From: an uncultured Flammeovirgaceae bacterium
Lineage (GTDB): Bacteria > Bacteroidota > Bacteroidia > Cytophagales > Cyclobacteriaceae
Direction: 5' to 3'
Assembly: GCA_937138955.1 (NCBI GenBank)
Contig: CAKZPJ010000624.1
Coordinates: forward strand, 1 to 9,578
DNA length: 9,578 nt
Of the stretch, positions 7,124 to 9,578 are shown one piece after another (within the stretch, counting starts at the first letter, position 1; every line of letters begins with the position of its first letter). The notes under the pieces were generated by a model that worked only from the letters and a program-made list of their open reading frames with translations, was not told the DNA's origin and searched no databases. Both the position numbers and the translations under genes were made by a program.

Positions 7124-8095
7124 ATGAACTATCGGAAATTTGGCCGTTTGGGCTGGCAAGTGAGTGAAATTGGGTACGGAATGTGGGGCATGGCCGGATG
7201 GACCGGTTCAGACGATGACCAAAGTGAAAACTCCCTAGACCTAGCAGTGGAACTAGGTTGCAACTTCTTTGATACTGCTTGGGGCTACGGAGAAGGAAAA
7301 AGCGAAGAACTACTAGGTGCGCTAGTACATCGGCACCCAGATAAGAAATTATACACCGCTACCAAAGTACCACCCAAGAACTTTACCTGGCCTTCTGAGA
7401 GCCACTTCAAACTAGAGGATGTATTTCCTTACGATCATATCATAGAGTATACCGAGAAAAGTCTAAAAAATATGGCGATGGAAACGGTAGACTTACTACA
7501 ATTCCACGTTTGGGAGGATGCTTGGGCCGAACAGGATGAATGGAAACGGGCTATAGAGCAACTAAAACAAGATGGCAAAATTAAAGGCATTGGCCTGAGT
7601 CTCAACCGTTGGGAACCTAATAATGGACTGGAAACAATTCGCACTGGTTTGATTGATGCCGTACAGGTGATCTACAATATTTTTGATCAGGCTCCCATAG
7701 ACCAACTTTTTCCTCTTTGCGAAGAGCAAGATATAGGAGTAATTGCCCGCGTTCCCTTTGATGAAGGAACACTAACTGGAATGTTTACCCACGATACTAC
7801 CTTTCCCGAAGATGACTGGCGCTCAACGTATTTTGTGCCGGAAAACCTGCACTCTAGTGTTGACCATGCTGATGAGGTTAAAGCAACTCTTCCCGAAAAT
7901 ATTAGTATGCCGGAAGCCGCTCTGAAATTCATTCTTGCCAATCCAACCGTCAGTACTATTATTCCTGGAATGCGAAAAGCTCGTCATGTACGAGCCAATA
8001 TTGGGTGTAGCGATAGCGAACCACTCTCAAAGGAACTATTGCAAGAACTTCAAAACCACCGCTGGGATCGGGAACCTACCGAGTGGTCGCAATAA
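7124..8095 (+). CDS. Aldo/keto reductase
   Basis: This 323-residue NADPH-dependent oxidoreductase is of normal length for the family and probably cytoplasmic. The catalytic tetrad is complete: D50 and Y55 in FFDTAWGYGEG (48-58), K81 in TATKVPPKN, and H128 in LLQFHVW. The cofactor-binding C-terminal segment is visible as a strand followed by STIIPGMRKARHVRANI, the usual site for the NADP 2'-phosphate. The central stretch GKIKGIGLSLNRWEP and AVQVIYNIFDQ is typical of the AKR11/12-like bacterial group. The physiological substrate is unknown. It is the only plus-strand gene here, alone in its transcription unit, with a candidate promoter just upstream and a terminator just downstream. A role with the rhamnose genes, for example on lactaldehyde, is conceivable, but the sequence gives no support for it. 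The ATG at 7124 is the first in frame after the candidate promoter, and GRLGWQVSEIGYG begins at the expected place. Confidence 0.93.
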   Translation: MNYRKFGRLGWQVSEIGYGMWGMAGWTGSDDDQSENSLDLAVELGCNFFDTAWGYGEGKSEELLGALVHRHPDKKLYTATKVPPKNFTWPSESHFKLEDVFPYDHIIEYTEKSLKNMAMETVDLLQFHVWEDAWAEQDEWKRAIEQLKQDGKIKGIGLSLNRWEPNNGLETIRTGLIDAVQVIYNIFDQAPIDQLFPLCEEQDIGVIARVPFDEGTLTGMFTHDTTFPEDDWRSTYFVPENLHSSVDHADEVKATLPENISMPEAALKFILANPTVSTIIPGMRKARHVRANIGCSDSEPLSKELLQELQNHRWDREPTEWSQ

Positions 8096-8112
8096 AAATT
8101 AGAAATACACCA

Positions 8113-8139
8113 AAAGAGGAGCGAAGCCCTCTTTCTCTA
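8113..8139 (+). terminator. Intrinsic terminator of the aldo/keto reductase gene
   Basis: AAAGAGG (8113-8119) pairs with CCTCTTT (8128-8134). An inner GC/GC pairing (8121-8122 with 8126-8127) closes a GAA loop after a one-base bulge. A pyrimidine tract rich in T follows the stem. It begins 17 bases after the stop codon at 8095. Confidence 0.65.
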
Positions 8140-8152
8140 TACTTTGCCAAAT

Positions 8153-8182
8153 AAAAAACCATACTTCATGAGTGAAGTATGG
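8153..8182 (-). terminator. Intrinsic terminator of the response regulator gene
   Basis: CCATACTTCA (8159-8168) and TGAAGTATGG (8173-8182) are perfectly complementary over 10 bases with a 4-base loop. On the minus strand the stem is followed immediately by TTTTTT (8158-8153). It lies 29 bases past the response regulator stop and back to back with the terminator of the convergent aldo/keto reductase. Confidence 0.88.
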
Positions 8183-8211
8183 TTCGGTAAATTCTTATAA
8201 AAAGAGATTTT

Positions 8212-8628
8212 CTAGATAGCCAACTTTTCCAGGTTTCTCTGGGTAAGTGGTTTGTTGATATACTGCTTCACACTCGCATATTTATGCGACTTATTTACAT
8301 CCTGTGGATTGATAGATGAAGTAAGCATCACAATTTTGCAAAACTCCTTAGTATCATCAGAGAGTTTTTCAAACTCATCTAAAAATTGGAAGCCATCCAT
8401 AAGCGGCATATCAATATCTAGAAAGATAATTTCAGGCAGCACCTGCACCCCAGTATCACCTAGTTTCTCAATATTTTTCAAAAACTCTATAGCACTTTTA
8501 GCTCCAGAGTGAGTATATATATGATCGCAAATGTTAGCGGCCTCTATCATCTTCTGATTAATCAGATTATCAATCTCGTTGTCATCAATTAGCATGACTG
8601 AACGATGTTTTTTCTCTTGTTCTGACAT
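8212..8628 (-). CDS. Stand-alone CheY-like response regulator
   Basis: This 138-residue protein is a single receiver domain with no output domain. The acidic pair D15/D16 lies in VMLIDDNEID, the phosphoacceptor is D71 in FLDIDMPLMDG, the switch threonine is T103 in VMLTSS, and the conserved lysine is K126 in YINKPLT. All residues needed for phosphorylation are present. Proteins of this kind shuttle phosphate between histidine kinases and phosphotransfer proteins, or act by protein contact. The gap between the acidic pair and the phosphoacceptor is longer than in CheY, with an insert around residues 52-66, which is common in the single-domain regulators of Bacteroidota. Its kinase is not identified; the PAS/GAF sensor at the left end is one candidate but is not adjacent. 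It is a monocistronic unit with a strong terminator downstream. Confidence 0.93.
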   Translation of the reverse strand: MSEQEKKHRSVMLIDDNEIDNLINQKMIEAANICDHIYTHSGAKSAIEFLKNIEKLGDTGVQVLPEIIFLDIDMPLMDGFQFLDEFEKLSDDTKEFCKIVMLTSSINPQDVNKSHKYASVKQYINKPLTQRNLEKLAI

Positions 8629-8734
8629 ATTGTTTTGCGCTTGTTGAGTTATAGTTAGAAGTAAACCTCTTATTTCTAATATTCTAGGAATGATATAAAT
8701 ATGCTACTTATGTGATTTAGCATCAAATATGGTG

Positions 8735-8767
8735 CAAAATACGAACTTGTTGAAATAAAAAACCAAA
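8735..8767 (-). promoter_or_regulatory. Possible promoter of the response regulator
   Basis: On the minus strand, TTTG (8767-8764) is followed after 22 bases by TATTTTG (8741-8735). This resembles the Bacteroidota -33/-7 arrangement, although the -7 element is one base shorter than TAnnTTTG. It would give a leader of roughly 100 bases. The region is AT-rich and chance matches are likely. Confidence 0.3.
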
Positions 8768-8770
8768 TAA

Positions 8771-8868
8771 ATTGCGATTATACTTACCTTAAAAAAATTA
8801 TATGTTCCTTATAATTCGTAGTAAGGAATCAATAATACTACAGTATACTAGAATAAATTAATCGCAAT
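8771..8868. repeat. Nested inverted repeats in the gap between the protease and the response regulator
   Basis: ATTGCGATTA (8771-8780) and TAATCGCAAT (8859-8868) form a perfect 10-base inverted repeat 78 bases apart. Inside it, TTCCTTA (8805-8811) pairs with TAAGGAA (8822-8828), and AGTATACT (8842-8849) is a palindrome. A direct repeat TACCTTAAA occurs at 8785-8793 and 8882-8890. The gap 8629-8935 shows no gene. The structure may be a double operator, a folded untranslated RNA, or the decayed ends of a small element; no target-site duplication was seen. Confidence 0.5.
8791..8828 (-). terminator. Possible weak terminator of the HtrA-type protease gene
   Basis: On the minus strand the 7-base stem TTCCTTA/TAAGGAA (8828-8805) is followed, seven bases later, by TTTTTTT (8797-8791). 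It lies about 107 bases past the protease stop codon. The spacing between stem and T-tract is longer than ideal and the stem is AT-rich. A second small hairpin, AACAGTG/CGCTGTT (8932-8915, one G-U pair), directly follows the stop codon but has no T-tract. Confidence 0.35.
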
Positions 8869-8935
8869 CAGGTTGAAAAAGTACCTTAAAGTAGAGGATT
8901 ATCAGTAATACCCTAACAGCGATGACACTGTTTAT

Positions 8936-9578
8936 TTACCAGCCAAATCCGTGAAAAGTGCGCTCTCCATCGGTAGATAGACCTTCGATAAGTATTCCTC
9001 CTGTCTTGTTTTGCATCATTGCTTCTAACTCTTTCGCATTTTGAATCGGTTTTTTATCAATAGAAGTAATAATAAACCCTTCTTTTAGCCCCGCTTTTTT
9101 CCATTTTCCTTCACCAAGTTCTAGTAGTTGGGCACCACCCTCTAATTCAAGGCTTTTCAGTATCTCGGAAGAAAGGTCTCCGAAAGTGCCTCCCTCAAAT
9201 TCAACGGGTTGCACTTTCTGCACCATATCGGTATTGCCCATAGTATTTCTCAGCGTAGCGTAAACTGTTTCGCGCGAGCCATCTCGCCAAAAAGTAACTT
9301 CAACCTCGTCGCCCGGTCGGTTACGCGCTACCAGCTCCTGAAGCTCCGAAACGTTATCAACCGATCGGCTATTAATTTCAATAATAACATCGCCTGCTCC
9401 CATTCCCGCCTCGGCAGCCGCACTCTCTTGCGTTACCCCATCTACAAATACTCCCGTGACAGTCTCTAGTCCTTCTTCTTCCGCTAGTTGAGCGTTCACA
9501 TCCCGAATTCGTACTCCCAGCAGTGCCCGCTGTACCGAGCCGAACTCCAATAAGTCGTTCATTACCTTTTGCACTAAT
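8936..9578 (-). CDS. HtrA/Deg-type periplasmic serine protease, C-terminal two-PDZ part (cut by right edge)
   Basis: The visible 213 residues are the C-terminal half of a Do/DegQ-like protease. They begin with VQKVMNDLLEFGSVQRALLG, the linker that joins the protease domain to PDZ1 in this family. PDZ1 covers about visible residues 18-108, with LGVRIRD and GMGAGDVIIEINSRSVDN. PDZ2 is shorter, about 138-208, with AGLKEGFIITSIDKKPIQN. The protein ends in HGFGW, similar to the aromatic/glycine tails of Bacteroidota homologues. The signal peptide and His-Asp-Ser protease domain would lie beyond 9578, so catalytic residues cannot be checked. The frame stays open to the edge; the GTG at 9574-9572 is an internal valine codon and not a start. 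The role would be folding-stress proteolysis and chaperoning in the periplasm. Confidence 0.92.
   Translation of the reverse strand, partial: LVQKVMNDLLEFGSVQRALLGVRIRDVNAQLAEEEGLETVTGVFVDGVTQESAAAEAGMGAGDVIIEINSRSVDNVSELQELVARNRPGDEVEVTFWRDGSRETVYATLRNTMGNTDMVQKVQPVEFEGGTFGDLSSEILKSLELEGGAQLLELGEGKWKKAGLKEGFIITSIDKKPIQNAKELEAMMQNKTGGILIEGLSTDGERTFHGFGW

Noticed and set aside
7124..8095. Aldo/keto reductase as part of the rhamnose pathway
   Set aside because: It is on the opposite strand, separated by another gene and its terminator, and no residue pattern points to lactaldehyde.
8771..8868. Intact miniature transposable element
   Set aside because: The 10-base ends lack a flanking target-site duplication, and no second copy occurs in the window.
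9572..9574. GTG as a start codon of a short two-PDZ protein
   Set aside because: The frame stays open to the window edge, and the codon sits inside the linker between the protease and PDZ domains of HtrA proteins, so it is an internal valine.

Overview
The window looks like chromosomal DNA from a Bacteroidota bacterium, most likely a marine, Cytophagales-type organism. The evidence is an AT-leaning composition, genes without Shine-Dalgarno sequences but with A-rich leaders, promoter candidates that resemble the Bacteroidota -7 consensus TAnnTTTG, and the protein families present. No mobile element, CRISPR array, tRNA or rRNA was seen. This assignment is an inference, and no species is claimed.

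Layout from left to right. (1) Positions 1-2143, minus strand: the N-terminal 714 residues of a large soluble sensor protein arranged PAS-GAF-PAS-coiled coil-PAS-PAS. It is cut by the window edge before any catalytic domain. (2) Positions 2144-2567: a 424-base AT-rich gap with a long hairpin, a possible promoter for the sensor and a possible terminator for the sugar kinase. (3) Positions 2568-5294, minus strand: a two-gene operon, first an L-rhamnose isomerase of the Pseudomonas stutzeri RhaI type, then an FGGY sugar kinase 30 bases downstream. (4) Positions 5563-6897, minus strand: an exported serine hydrolase of the beta-lactamase/class C family, followed by a clear intrinsic terminator. (5) Positions 7124-8095, plus strand: an aldo/keto reductase, divergent from the hydrolase. 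(6) Positions 8096-8211: a convergent junction holding two back-to-back terminators. (7) Positions 8212-8628, minus strand: a stand-alone CheY-like receiver protein. (8) Positions 8629-8935: an AT-rich gap with nested inverted repeats. (9) Positions 8936-9578, minus strand: the C-terminal two-PDZ part of an HtrA/Deg-type periplasmic protease, cut by the right edge.

How the genes work together. The isomerase and kinase would convert L-rhamnose to L-rhamnulose and then to L-rhamnulose 1-phosphate. The aldolase, lactaldehyde enzymes, transporter and regulator needed for a full pathway are not in this window. The PAS/GAF sensor and the lone receiver could belong to one phosphorelay, but they lie about 6 kb apart and nothing in the sequence links them. 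The other genes look like independent housekeeping or accessory units. I found no convincing new multi-gene system. The items most worth a second look are the incomplete rhamnose module, the structured gaps at 2144-2567 and 8771-8890, and the unusual third catalytic motif of the beta-lactamase-like protein.
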